A program made the translations under genes and the position numbers. A stretch of 64,000 nt of DNA from Anaerorudis cellulosivorans. GTDB lineage: Bacteria > Bacteroidota > Bacteroidia > Bacteroidales > Dysgonomonadaceae. Numbering within the stretch: the first letter of the stretch is position 1; each line of letters begins with the position of its first letter. Below the pieces are notes generated by a model. The model was given only the letters and a program-made list of their open reading frames with translations, had not been told where the DNA came from and ran no database searches. This document shows, in pieces, positions 25,033 to 34,678 of the stretch. The stretch spans positions 140,594 to 204,593 of the forward strand of contig NZ_JAPCWE010000001.1 of assembly GCF_025943985.1 (NCBI RefSeq). Reading direction: 5' to 3'.

Positions 25033-27261
25033 ATGCAAAGGAAGCCGCTCTCTCTTACTGTCCTCTTTTTTTTGATATTTACGATAGCTATAGCACAAAA
25101 CCAACCCCGAAAAAAAGTGGGCGTAGTGCTTAAAGGGGGTGGCGCCAAAGGATTTGCTCACATCGGCGCACTTAAAGTACTCGAAGAAGCCGGTATTCCC
25201 ATCGACTACATCGCAGGAACCAGTATGGGAGCCATTGTTGGCGGACTTTATGCCGTGGGATATGATGCCAATAAACTCGACTCAATTTCGAGAACGCAAG
25301 ATTGGCTCTTCCTCCTAAGCGACAACACGGCTCGCGAAAACCTGCCCCCACAATTGAAAGATGCTTCTGAACGCTATCTTGTTTCCTTGCCCTACCGGGT
25401 AGAATTCAAAAAAAGATCCGGCAAATTGAGTCTTCCCACAGGAATGATCATGGGCCAAAATCTCTACAGTTTGTTTTTGAATTTAACTATCGGATATCAA
25501 GACTACATGGATTTCGACGATCTACCTATTCCTTTTGGCTGCATAGCGGCCGATATTCGAACGGGTAAAGAGGTAGCCCTCAGAGAGGGAGTGCTGGCAC
25601 AAGCCATACGGGCAAGCATGGCCATCCCCGGTATGTTTGCCCCCGTCGAAATAGATAGCATGCTCCTCATCGATGGGGGCATCGTCAACAACTATCCGGC
25701 AGATTTGGTAAAAGAGATGGGGGCGGATGTGATCATTGGCGTAACCATTTTGCCCGATAAGAACGGTAAGGAAAAGAATAAGGAATCACTTGTGGAAGTG
25801 ATTTCCGGACTAAGCAATTTCTTGGACAAACAAAAAGAGGAAGAGAACATTCGAAACACCGATATTTTGATTACAGCCGATACCCATCCGTACGGAATGT
25901 TGAATTTCGAAAAAAATGCCATCGACACGATCATCTTGCGTGGCGAAAAAGCAGCACGCGAAAAATGGGACGAGTTGATGGCGCTGAAAACGTCATTGGG
26001 CATCACCGAATCCGACTCTCTCAGACAAACCATCGTAAATCCGTATATCGAAATGGATTCTCTGGAAATTGAAAGCATCCAATTCATAGGTCTTTCGCCT
26101 AAAGAAAGTGTGGAAATGCTGAAAAGAATCCGGCTCAAAGACAACAAAATCACCCGTAAAGACCTCGAGACATTGACATCACAAATCTATGCAACCGGCA
26201 TGTTTACACGTGTACTCTATCAACTCAAAGGAGATTCACCGTTTCGTCTGGTTTTTGAGGTCGAAAAAAAGGATTTCAAAACCCTGAACCTTGGCTTGCG
26301 ATTCGATACTGACGATATAGCAGCGATCTTGGCCAACACCACAATCAGGCCGGCTTCATCGCTAAACTCGGTCATCAATATCACTACCCGCCTCAGTAAA
26401 AACCCCTATTTCGTTGCCGACTATTATATCAACCACGGCATCTTTTACCGCGGTGGCATTTCCTATAAATTGAGCCGTAACGAGATCAATATCTTCGACC
26501 GCGGAAAACGCAGTTACAGTTTCGGCGTCACCCTAAATTCACTCAACCTCAACTTCTCCGAATTTTATTTCAGTAACGTCAAGCTCCATTTTGGTCTCAA
26601 TTTCGACAATTTCTATTTCTTCTCCACGCTTGCCAATCATACCGATTTCCAACGCATCGGTCTAAACAATAAGCTTTATGTCAATTATTTCCTTGAAGGT
26701 GTGTACGACAACCTCGACAAGAGCTACTTCCCAACCTCCGGACAATATTTTTCGTTCCGCTATACCCTTCACACCGATAATTTTTACCAAATGAACCACG
26801 ATTTGCCGTTGAACGCTATCAACCTGCGATTTTTCAAACCCATCAAAATTACCGACAAACTCAATCTTACCCCCGAAATTTCCGGAAGAGCACTTCTTCA
26901 CGCCCCCGACAGCATACCATTGATATACAGCAATTTCGTTGGTGGAAAATTTGACGGACATTATTTTCCCCAACAAATCGCCCTACCGGGATCGGGAGGT
27001 ATGGAAATCCTGAAAAATTCCGTACTTAAAGCACAAGCCGATATCCGCTATCAATTAACGCCCACTCAATACCTCTACACTAATCTCCATGTTGCAGTTC
27101 ACAACGATAAGGTATTGAAAATTTTCAATGGTTCCTATTTCCCGGGCATCAACCTCGGCTATTCCTACCTCACTGTCGTCGGACCGCTATCGGTGGAAGT
27201 CGGGTATTCGGGACTATCCAAAAAAACCCATGCTTACGTAGGAATCGGACATTATTTTTAG
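25033..27261 (+). CDS. Patatin-like phospholipase with C-terminal outer-membrane barrel
   Basis: 742-residue protein. After a Sec signal (cleavage near AIA-QN) comes a patatin domain, about residues 27-230: oxyanion motif KGGGAKGFAHIGAL, nucleophile S64 in GTSMG, and catalytic D214 in DGG. A POTRA-like segment (ESIQFIGLSPKESVEMLKRI, about 340-410) and a BamA/Omp85-type barrel (about 415-742, ending in YVGIGHYF) follow. This is the architecture of PlpD-like type Vd proteins; in Bacteroidota the phospholipase may stay periplasmic or be displayed. It is monocistronic, with no close downstream gene for 187 bp. Domain calls are firm; lipase substrate and topology are not. Confidence 0.93.
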   Translation: MQRKPLSLTVLFFLIFTIAIAQNQPRKKVGVVLKGGGAKGFAHIGALKVLEEAGIPIDYIAGTSMGAIVGGLYAVGYDANKLDSISRTQDWLFLLSDNTARENLPPQLKDASERYLVSLPYRVEFKKRSGKLSLPTGMIMGQNLYSLFLNLTIGYQDYMDFDDLPIPFGCIAADIRTGKEVALREGVLAQAIRASMAIPGMFAPVEIDSMLLIDGGIVNNYPADLVKEMGADVIIGVTILPDKNGKEKNKESLVEVISGLSNFLDKQKEEENIRNTDILITADTHPYGMLNFEKNAIDTIILRGEKAAREKWDELMALKTSLGITESDSLRQTIVNPYIEMDSLEIESIQFIGLSPKESVEMLKRIRLKDNKITRKDLETLTSQIYATGMFTRVLYQLKGDSPFRLVFEVEKKDFKTLNLGLRFDTDDIAAILANTTIRPASSLNSVINITTRLSKNPYFVADYYINHGIFYRGGISYKLSRNEINIFDRGKRSYSFGVTLNSLNLNFSEFYFSNVKLHFGLNFDNFYFFSTLANHTDFQRIGLNNKLYVNYFLEGVYDNLDKSYFPTSGQYFSFRYTLHTDNFYQMNHDLPLNAINLRFFKPIKITDKLNLTPEISGRALLHAPDSIPLIYSNFVGGKFDGHYFPQQIALPGSGGMEILKNSVLKAQADIRYQLTPTQYLYTNLHVAVHNDKVLKIFNGSYFPGINLGYSYLTVVGPLSVEVGYSGLSKKTHAYVGIGHYF

Positions 27262-27315
27262 CTTCCTTCCCCACGTTTTTTTCGAAGTGTGTATCCCTGT
27301 GTGAACGAATAGTTA

Positions 27316-27327
27316 CGGATATATCCG
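27316..27327. promoter_or_regulatory. 12-bp perfect palindrome upstream of the 27449 promoter
   Basis: CGGATATATCCG is a perfect palindrome, lying 48 bp before the -33 element of the promoter at 27376-27407. It could be an operator; no protein is assigned. Confidence 0.3.
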
Positions 27328-27375
27328 GTTAAAAAGGGGGGTTCGTCGAGAAAAAACACGGGTTAATCTATTTTG

Positions 27376-27407
27376 TTTGGAGGTGTAAAGAGATAAACCT
27401 AATTTTG
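27376..27407 (+). promoter_or_regulatory. Bacteroidota-type promoter of the barrel protein/LytS/LytTR operon
   Basis: TTTG at 27376-27379 and TAATTTTG at 27400-27407, separated by 20 nt, match the -33/-7 consensus of the Bacteroidota primary sigma factor. Transcription should start near 27414, about 35 nt before the ATG at 27449. This is the best promoter I found in the window. Confidence 0.6.
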
Positions 27408-27448
27408 ATCTTGTAAGTAAACGAGAATTTATTTATTACACCAAAAAA

Positions 27449-30262
27449 ATGAAAAAGATATTTTATCTCATCCTTGTTTTGTTTGCCGCCGTTATGCCGA
27501 TAAAGGCACAAACACCCTCATCATCGGGCACGGGAACCATCTCGGGCAAACTTATCGATCAAACTACCAAAGAGCCGGTTGCCTTGGCCAATATCCGCAT
27601 TTTGCAACAGAAAGACAGTACGTTCGTCACCGGTCAGGCAAGCAAAAACGACGGCACTTTTTCCATTCCCGTTAAATACGGATCCTACATTGTTCACATT
27701 TCTTTTCTCGGATACAAAGACATTTATAAAAATGTTCAGGTAAGTGCCTCCGCTCCCGCGGTCCAATTGGGTACCCTTCTTTTTTATCCTTCTCAAATTG
27801 TCCTTTCCGAAGTAGTTATTGCAGCAAAAGCACCCGAAATTCGAGTCAAGGGCGATACACTGGAATTCAATGCCGACTCCTACAAAGTTACCGAAAGTGC
27901 GGTTGTGGAAGATTTACTGAAAAAAATGCCCGGCGTCGAAGTGGACAAAGACGGAAAAATCACCGTGAATGGTCGTGAGATAAAAAAAATACTGGTCGAC
28001 GGAGAAGAATTTTTCAGCGACGACCCCAAAGTAGCTTCCAAAAACCTGCCGGCCAAAATGGTAGAAAGGCTGCAAGTATTGGACAGGAGATCCGAAATGG
28101 CACAAATGACCGGCTTCGACGACGATGACGAGGAAACCGTCATCAACCTCGTGGTACGCCCGGGCATGAAAGAGGGATTGATGGGTAATGCTTTTGCCGG
28201 TTATGGAAGTAAAGACCGTTATGAAGCCAATGCAATGGTCAATTACATGAAGAACAAAAACCAATATACCTTTATCGGCGGACTTAACAATACCAACAAT
28301 GCCGGATTTTCCGATTTGGCCACAAGCATGTTTAGCGGCATGGGAGGCCGCGGAATGCGGGGTATGTTTGGTGGTCAAAGCGGTGTAACCACTTCAGGAA
28401 TGGGAGGGTTCAATTTCAACACCCAATTTTCCGAAAAGCTCAAACTCGGCGGCAACTTGCGTTTCGGATCGACCAACAACGATCTCCTATCAAAAACCTA
28501 CACCCAAAACTTGTTGAGCGGCGGAAATACTTTTGAAGACGAAAACGATGCATCCAACAACAAAAGCCAAAATTTCAATATGGATTTTCGTCTGGAATGG
28601 ACTCCGGATACGCTAACGCGCATCATTTTCCGTCCCAATGCGGGAATATACGATAACCGGCGCACCGAAACGGGCGACTTTCTCACCCGTAACGAAACCA
28701 ACGATACCATCAACAGCGGCGATTCGGAATATTTCTCCGAAGGAAACGGAAAAAATATCGGTGCACGTCTGGATGCCAGCCGCGAACTGGGAAAAGAAGG
28801 ACGCATCCTCAGCATCCAACTCAGGGGCGGAATCAACGATTCCGAAAACAAGGGAAACAATCTTTCAAACACGTTCTATCACGGCACAAAACCCGACGAT
28901 ATCATCGATCAGAAATTCACCAATACCAACAACAGCAAAAACTGGCAAGGGTATATTTCATATGTCGAGCCTATTGGAAGAAACAACTTCGTCCAACTGG
29001 CCTACCGCTACCAACAAAACCTGTCGAAATCCGACAAAGACACCCGATCTAAAGATGCCGCAGGCAATTACACGGTTCTCGACTCGGCCTACAGCAAAAG
29101 GCTCGAAAACAATTTTGTGAATCAGGAAATCGAGCTCAACTTCAAGGCACAACGAGAAAAATACGATTATACCCTCGGATTGAGTATACAACCTTCGAGC
29201 TCAAAGAGCAAAACGTTTAAAGGCGAGGAGAAAATACACGATCTCGGTCAAAATGTGGTCAATTATGCCCCTTCGGCACAATTCAATTACCGCTGGAGTC
29301 GACAGAACAACCTGCGCATCCGTTACTTCGGCCGTACGAGTCAGCCTTCGGTAACCCAACTGTCACCGGTTGTGGATATTTCTGATCCGCTGAACATCAC
29401 TTACGGAAATCCGGACTTGAAGCCTGCCTTTAACCATCAGTTAAACATCCGTTACATGAATTTTGTACCCGAAAAAAACAGCTCCATAACTTTTTTCGGT
29501 AATGGCGGATATACATTCAACGATATCGTCTCTTCCACCTTTACCGATCTTGAAACCGGGCGAAAAGAAACTACCTACCGGAATGTTGACGGTAACTGGA
29601 ACGCCAATGGCCGACTCATGCTGAATCTGCCGCTCCGAAACATCAAGTTTTCCGTTTTTTCCATGAGTTCTGCCGGTTATACCCTCTCTAACGGTTTTTC
29701 GAACAACGAAACAAATGTAAGCCGACGCACCAATCTTGCACAAACTTTGGGACTGAACTACCGTTCGGATATTATCGATTTCGGCATCCGCGGCAACATC
29801 AGTTACAACAACGTCAGAAACAGTTTGGAAGGTCAACAGGATCAGGAATACTTCAATTATAACGCATCGGCCAACACCACCATCTATCTGCCCTACGATT
29901 TTTCTATCGAGAGCGATATATCGTACTATACCAATTCGGGTTATTCCGGCGGTTTTGAGCAAGAGGAGTGGCTTTGGAATGCCTCATTGCAAAAACAGCT
30001 CTTCAAACAAAAAAACGGCACCCTGCGTTTTAAGATATACGATATCCTGCAGCAACGCAGCAACATCAGTCGAAGTGTCACCTCCAACTATATTCGGGAT
30101 ACAACCACCAACACCCTTACCTCCTACTTCATGTTCCACTTTGTCTATCGCTTCAACCTCTTTAAAAATGGTGCAACACAAGCCGACATGATACCGGGAA
30201 GGGGTCCGGGTGGTGGACCCGGCAGGGGACATGGTCCTGATGGCGGACCGGGTATGTTTTAA
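27449..30262 (+). CDS. TonB-dependent receptor-like outer-membrane beta-barrel protein (OMP_b-brl_3)
   Basis: 937-residue outer-membrane protein: Sec signal (cleavage near IKA-QT), a carboxypeptidase-regulatory-like beta sandwich (about 28-105), a TonB-receptor-like plug (about 120-235, LKKMPGVEVDKDGKITVNG), and an OMP_b-brl_3 barrel (PF14905) to about 915. Two odd low-complexity parts occur: a Gly/Met-rich loop (GGRGMRGMFGGQSG, about 295-320) and a Gly/Pro/Arg-rich tail ending GGPGMF. It is followed after 53 bp by a sensor kinase and response regulator, so it may take part in signalling as well as transport. No SusD partner is adjacent. Ligand unknown. Confidence 0.88.
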   Translation: MKKIFYLILVLFAAVMPIKAQTPSSSGTGTISGKLIDQTTKEPVALANIRILQQKDSTFVTGQASKNDGTFSIPVKYGSYIVHISFLGYKDIYKNVQVSASAPAVQLGTLLFYPSQIVLSEVVIAAKAPEIRVKGDTLEFNADSYKVTESAVVEDLLKKMPGVEVDKDGKITVNGREIKKILVDGEEFFSDDPKVASKNLPAKMVERLQVLDRRSEMAQMTGFDDDDEETVINLVVRPGMKEGLMGNAFAGYGSKDRYEANAMVNYMKNKNQYTFIGGLNNTNNAGFSDLATSMFSGMGGRGMRGMFGGQSGVTTSGMGGFNFNTQFSEKLKLGGNLRFGSTNNDLLSKTYTQNLLSGGNTFEDENDASNNKSQNFNMDFRLEWTPDTLTRIIFRPNAGIYDNRRTETGDFLTRNETNDTINSGDSEYFSEGNGKNIGARLDASRELGKEGRILSIQLRGGINDSENKGNNLSNTFYHGTKPDDIIDQKFTNTNNSKNWQGYISYVEPIGRNNFVQLAYRYQQNLSKSDKDTRSKDAAGNYTVLDSAYSKRLENNFVNQEIELNFKAQREKYDYTLGLSIQPSSSKSKTFKGEEKIHDLGQNVVNYAPSAQFNYRWSRQNNLRIRYFGRTSQPSVTQLSPVVDISDPLNITYGNPDLKPAFNHQLNIRYMNFVPEKNSSITFFGNGGYTFNDIVSSTFTDLETGRKETTYRNVDGNWNANGRLMLNLPLRNIKFSVFSMSSAGYTLSNGFSNNETNVSRRTNLAQTLGLNYRSDIIDFGIRGNISYNNVRNSLEGQQDQEYFNYNASANTTIYLPYDFSIESDISYYTNSGYSGGFEQEEWLWNASLQKQLFKQKNGTLRFKIYDILQQRSNISRSVTSNYIRDTTTNTLTSYFMFHFVYRFNLFKNGATQADMIPGRGPGGGPGRGHGPDGGPGMF

Positions 30263-30315
30263 AATAAATCATCCTTTATGCTTCGAGCATAATACTAACG
30301 ATCGTTTTAGAAAAT

Positions 30316-31428
30316 ATGATAAATGAGAAAAATTTGATCACCAAGAAAGATTCCAAACGTTCCGTAGACAACATATTTATCCATATTTTGGTGTGGTTCA
30401 TTGTCTTTGGTCTCCCGTTGTTTTTCTTCGACAGAAGAAACGTTTTCAGCTGGTCCAACTTCTGGCGATCTACCTCTGCCCTGTTGTGCTTCATGACGGT
30501 TTTCTATGTCAATTATCTCTATCTCATCGATAAATTCCTTTTTCGGCGTAAAACCAAAGAATTCATTATCATCAATCTCCTGCTGATCATCGGACTGGCC
30601 TTCCTCATGCACTTTTCCCACGAATTCATCAACAGCCTCAACCTCGACGGCCGTCCGCTGCGCCGAAGAAGAAAATCGCCTCCGCTCCTTCCCTTCATCC
30701 TCAGCAATATGTTTTCGCTTACGTTGGTTGCAGGACTGAGCGTTGCCATTAAAATGAGTATTCACTGGGTACAGCTCGACAATGAACGCAAAGAGCTCGA
30801 AAAAGCAAAAACGGAAGCCGAGCTGCAAAACCTCAAAAACCAAATCAATCCTCATTTTCTGCTCAACACGCTCAACAACATTTATGCCCTTGTGGAATTC
30901 AATCCTGTTCGGGCACAACAAGCCATACACGATTTGAGCAAATTATTGAGGCATATTTTATACGACAACAACCAAACTTTTGTACCTTTGTCTCAGGAGG
31001 TGGACTTCATGCGGAATTACATCGACTTGATGCGTATACGGCTTCCGGACAACGTTGAGCTGACAACGCAATTCGATTTACAACCCGACAGCGACACCCG
31101 TATTGCACCGTTGATATTTATTTCGCTCATCGAAAATGCGTTTAAACACGGCATCAGCGGCAACAAGCCCTCGTTCATTCGCATCAGCCTGTCAGAGAAC
31201 CCCAACGGGATTGTGCAGTTTTCCTGCGAAAACAGCTACTTCCCCAAAAACGAATCCGACAAAAGCGGAAAAGGAATCGGGTTGACACACATGCATAAAC
31301 GGTTGGATCTGCTCTATCCCGGCCGATACATCTGGGATAAACGCATTTCGAACAACACCTATTCTACCACCCTGATTATCGACACGAAAAAAGAAAACGA
31401 AAATGATACTCAGCTGCTGGATCATTGA
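30316..31428 (+). CDS. LytS-type sensor histidine kinase
   Basis: 370-residue membrane kinase. Four transmembrane helices occupy about residues 20-155, followed by a coiled coil (ERKELEKAKTEAELQNLKNQ) and a His_kinase domain (PF06580) with phospho-acceptor H180 in NQINPHFLLNTLNN. The HATPase part carries the N-box IENAFKHG and the glycine motif GKGIGLTHMHKRL. No extracytoplasmic sensor domain is present, so the stimulus is probably sensed in or at the membrane. Its 3' end overlaps the LytTR regulator gene by 26 bp, a tight cognate pair. A 10-bp palindrome AACGATCGTT (30297-30306) sits just before the start. Confidence 0.93.
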   Translation: MINEKNLITKKDSKRSVDNIFIHILVWFIVFGLPLFFFDRRNVFSWSNFWRSTSALLCFMTVFYVNYLYLIDKFLFRRKTKEFIIINLLLIIGLAFLMHFSHEFINSLNLDGRPLRRRRKSPPLLPFILSNMFSLTLVAGLSVAIKMSIHWVQLDNERKELEKAKTEAELQNLKNQINPHFLLNTLNNIYALVEFNPVRAQQAIHDLSKLLRHILYDNNQTFVPLSQEVDFMRNYIDLMRIRLPDNVELTTQFDLQPDSDTRIAPLIFISLIENAFKHGISGNKPSFIRISLSENPNGIVQFSCENSYFPKNESDKSGKGIGLTHMHKRLDLLYPGRYIWDKRISNNTYSTTLIIDTKKENENDTQLLDH

Positions 31429-32119
31429 CGACGAACCTCTTGCACTCGACCTGTTGGAATCGTACGTGCAAAAAACCCCGTTTCTCAAACTCACGGGGAA
31501 ATATTCGAGTGCGTTGACAGCCATGCATGACCTCGAAAATCAAGCGGTCGATGTCATCTTTCTCGATATCCAGATGCCTGAACTGGACGGCCTCGAATTC
31601 TCACAACTTATCAACCCCCAAACACGGATTATTTTTACCACCGCTTTCAGCGAATATGCGGTCGAAGGCTACAAAGTGAATGCACTCGATTATTTATTGA
31701 AACCCATTTCGTATGCCGACTTCCTCGCTTCTGCAAAAAAAGCACTGAATTGGTTCGACATGGCCAAAAAAGCAGCTCAAAGCGAAGAAAAAGAAAAAGA
31801 AAGAACCGGCCTGTTCGTAAAATCGGAATACAAGCTGGTTCAAGTACTCTTCGACGACATTCTCTACATCGAAGGGTTGAAAGATTACATTAAAATCTAC
31901 GTAAAAAACGAGACACGCCCCATCATCACCCTCATGAGCTTAAAAAACATGGAAGACACCTTGCCCTCCGACCGGTTTCTGCGGGTGCACCGTTCGTATA
32001 TCGTACAAAAAAACAAAATCGAGAACATCAACAAAAACCGTATCACCATTGCCGGCCATGAAATATCCATCGGCGAAACCTACCGACAAAATCTCATGGA
32101 TGAGATCGGCAAAGGCTGA
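31403..32119 (+). CDS. LytTR-family response regulator
   Basis: 238-residue regulator: receiver domain (about 1-118) with phospho-acceptor D55 in FLDIQMPELDG and the conserved KP at NALDYLLKPIS, then a LytTR DNA-binding domain (about 137-235; LFVKSEYKLVQVLFDDILYIEG, FLRVHRSYIVQKNKI). It works with the LytS-type kinase that overlaps its start. LytTR proteins bind pairs of short direct repeats; the natural candidate target is the promoter of the barrel gene at 27449, making a self-contained three-gene signalling operon. It stops 12 bp from the convergent GH2 gene. Confidence 0.94.
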   Translation: MILSCWIIDDEPLALDLLESYVQKTPFLKLTGKYSSALTAMHDLENQAVDVIFLDIQMPELDGLEFSQLINPQTRIIFTTAFSEYAVEGYKVNALDYLLKPISYADFLASAKKALNWFDMAKKAAQSEEKEKERTGLFVKSEYKLVQVLFDDILYIEGLKDYIKIYVKNETRPIITLMSLKNMEDTLPSDRFLRVHRSYIVQKNKIENINKNRITIAGHEISIGETYRQNLMDEIGKG

Positions 32120-32131
32120 TTTCTCCCCTCG

Positions 32132-34636
32132 TCACCTGAATTCAACCGTTGTTTCTGCCGGAATCAACCAAGGTGCGGTAAACCTTGCTTTAATTTCTCC
32201 GGGATCAGCACCTTCATATTTGATGTAAGCCACTATCCTTCCATGAAATACACGATGCTTGTTATCGGTATAATCGCTCATATCCGTATTGTTGCTTGCT
32301 TCCATCCCTAACAAACGCGCATTTCCGGAAAGATGACACGTAATCTCATCATCCGAAATCATCACCGGAAAACCATCTTCGTCAACCACTTGAAGAATAA
32401 TTCGGGCAATGCCTTCTTCCCGATCCACACGCTGCTCATCCTTTATAATTTTAAGAGCATGAGGCCTTTTCGAAGTGCGGATCTCGTAAGTGCTTATTTC
32501 GTTATTATTGGTATCCAAACCAATAACTTTCAACATACCGGGTTCATAAGGGATATCCCAATAGATAATACCCGTTTCATCGTTATAATCTTGCACCGCG
32601 CCGATCTCCCTGTCGTTAAGCATCAGTTTGGCCTTTGCGGCATTGGTATAACATACCACCCGTATGATTTGCCCTTCCTCATAATTCCAGATCGGCCAAG
32701 CATCCATCGATGGCGTTTTCTCTACAAAATCTGCGTTTTTCTCTGCTTCAAGCTGAGACCAAACGTCAATCAGCCGATTTTTTCCACCTTTACCGGGAGT
32801 AGGATAGGTGCCCAGATAAGCCATCGGCTTATCCGACCAAAGCGATTGACGGAAATATCCTCTTGGTTTGATAGACCCTCCAAAATCGATCAATCCGGAA
32901 TAAAATCCCCGTGAAGGCCAAGGTCCTGATTCACCCAGATAATCGATCCCGGTCCATAGGAATTGACCGAAAATGAACTCCTTGTCGCGGACTGCTTTCC
33001 ATGCACTCATATCGTGTCGGTTTTCACTGCCGAATATCACTCTGTCGGGATATTTTTTGTGATCGACATCATACCTGCTTTCCGTATAATTGTACCCCGT
33101 TATGTCCAAAACAAAAGGATATTCGGTTTCATTCGACATGGCCACACCCGCCAAACCGGCAGTAGTAGGACGCGAGCCATCATATCTTTTTACCACTTTA
33201 ACCAACCGTTTGGCAATCTCACCCAATCGCCGAGCATCGGGTGCATCTTTTTTGTATCCGCCGAAAATCGGCTGGGTGAAACCGGTATCGGCACCTCCGT
33301 CAAGAACAGGATGCGAATACGGATCGTTGGGATAATCGACTTCATTACCGATACTCCAGGCAAAAATAGAAATATGATTCCGATCACGAAGCACCATATC
33401 GGCCAAATCGCGTTCACCCCATTCCTCAAAAAAATCATACGATCCGTCAAATCCCGGAGTGCCCACATTCCATCCTTCGATCCATTTGCGTTTGGGAAAT
33501 TCCCATTCGTCAAAAGCTTCATCCATCACCAAAAATCCCATTTCATCACATAAATCGTATAAATCGGGAGACTGCGGATTATGACTGGTGCGTATGGCAT
33601 TACAGCCGATCTCTTTGAGCCTTAACAAACGCTGCCGCCAAACGTCCTTGGGAACTGCTGCTCCCAACACGCCGGCGTCGTGATGCAGACATACGCCTTT
33701 CACTTTCATCCACTCTCCATTAAGCGCAAACCCCTTATCCGGATCGAAAGTATAACTTCGAAAACCTGTTTTAGTAACCGAAGAATCGATTTCTTCGCCA
33801 TTTCTCAGAAGTGTTGTCTTAAGCGTATACAAATACGGTCGGTCAATGCTCCATAAATGAGGTTTTGAAACGGAGAGAGCAATTGAAAGCGTTGAATTTT
33901 CACCTGCGGCAATCGATAAGTTGTTCTTCCGTACGGTCACGATTTTACCCTGACTGTCAAACAGTTCGTTCACGACCGTTAAATTCTCCTTATTTTCTCT
34001 TCCGTTGGTCACCTCAATTTCGACTTGTAAAATTCCTTTTTTAACATTAGATTCCGAAGGATAAGCATACACACCCCATTGTGCAATATGTACAGGATTT
34101 GCATAAATCAACCACACGTTGCGGTAGATACCCGAACCGGTGTACCATCTCGAGTCGGCCGCGCGACTGTGATCTACCCATACCGCAACCACATTTTCCT
34201 GACCATATTTAATATAAGGGGTAGCATCATACAAAAAAGAAATGTAACCGTTTGGGCGTTTACCCAGCAGGTGACCGTTAAGGTACACCTCACTTCGGTT
34301 GTAAATGCCTTCGAAATAGAGATAAACTTTCTCACCCGACTTCTCGGCAGGAATAGTCATGCTTTTGCGGTACCATCCGATTCCTCCGGGAAGATACCCC
34401 ATACAACTGGCATGAGTAGGACTTAATGGCTGGCGAATGCTCCAGTCGTGCGGCAACTCGACCCTCTGCCATCCGTTGTCATTAAAATTCTCTTCTTTCG
34501 CTGCAGGAAGATCCTTCAAAATAAATTTCCAATTTTCATTCATTTTCTCGGCTTTGCCAAATCCACATTGAGCAGCAGAGTTTCCAACATATAAAAACAA
34601 AAAAGAGAGAAAAAAGAAATGTTTGATTTTTATCAT
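32132..34636 (-). CDS. GH2 beta-galactosidase-like glycoside hydrolase
   Basis: Exported glycoside hydrolase family 2 enzyme, 834 residues, last gene of the PUL operon. Domain order: Sec signal (1-22), sugar-binding jelly roll with WYRKSMTIP (about 30-190), Ig-like domain, TIM barrel (about 300-590), then DUF4982-type and Ig-like C-terminal domains. The acid/base is E432 in WSIGNE and the nucleophile E538 in IFGSEN; IRTSHNPQSP is intact. GH2 enzymes of this architecture are usually beta-galactosidases; with the endo/exo-galactanase fusion nearby, removal of beta-galactose from arabinogalactan fragments in the periplasm is the simplest role. Beta-glucuronidase activity cannot be excluded by reading. 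Confidence 0.92.
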   Translation of the reverse strand: MIKIKHFFFLSFLFLYVGNSAAQCGFGKAEKMNENWKFILKDLPAAKEENFNDNGWQRVELPHDWSIRQPLSPTHASCMGYLPGGIGWYRKSMTIPAEKSGEKVYLYFEGIYNRSEVYLNGHLLGKRPNGYISFLYDATPYIKYGQENVVAVWVDHSRAADSRWYTGSGIYRNVWLIYANPVHIAQWGVYAYPSESNVKKGILQVEIEVTNGRENKENLTVVNELFDSQGKIVTVRKNNLSIAAGENSTLSIALSVSKPHLWSIDRPYLYTLKTTLLRNGEEIDSSVTKTGFRSYTFDPDKGFALNGEWMKVKGVCLHHDAGVLGAAVPKDVWRQRLLRLKEIGCNAIRTSHNPQSPDLYDLCDEMGFLVMDEAFDEWEFPKRKWIEGWNVGTPGFDGSYDFFEEWGERDLADMVLRDRNHISIFAWSIGNEVDYPNDPYSHPVLDGGADTGFTQPIFGGYKKDAPDARRLGEIAKRLVKVVKRYDGSRPTTAGLAGVAMSNETEYPFVLDITGYNYTESRYDVDHKKYPDRVIFGSENRHDMSAWKAVRDKEFIFGQFLWTGIDYLGESGPWPSRGFYSGLIDFGGSIKPRGYFRQSLWSDKPMAYLGTYPTPGKGGKNRLIDVWSQLEAEKNADFVEKTPSMDAWPIWNYEEGQIIRVVCYTNAAKAKLMLNDREIGAVQDYNDETGIIYWDIPYEPGMLKVIGLDTNNNEISTYEIRTSKRPHALKIIKDEQRVDREEGIARIILQVVDEDGFPVMISDDEITCHLSGNARLLGMEASNNTDMSDYTDNKHRVFHGRIVAYIKYEGADPGEIKARFTAPWLIPAETTVEFR

Positions 34637-34678
34637 TTGGTTCCTATTATTTTGTGTTTTGTATATTCCTTAACTTGT

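Noticed and set aside
27301..27448. Small coding region between the patatin and barrel genes
   Set aside because: No frame with a credible start and length; the spacer is explained by the promoter and a palindrome.
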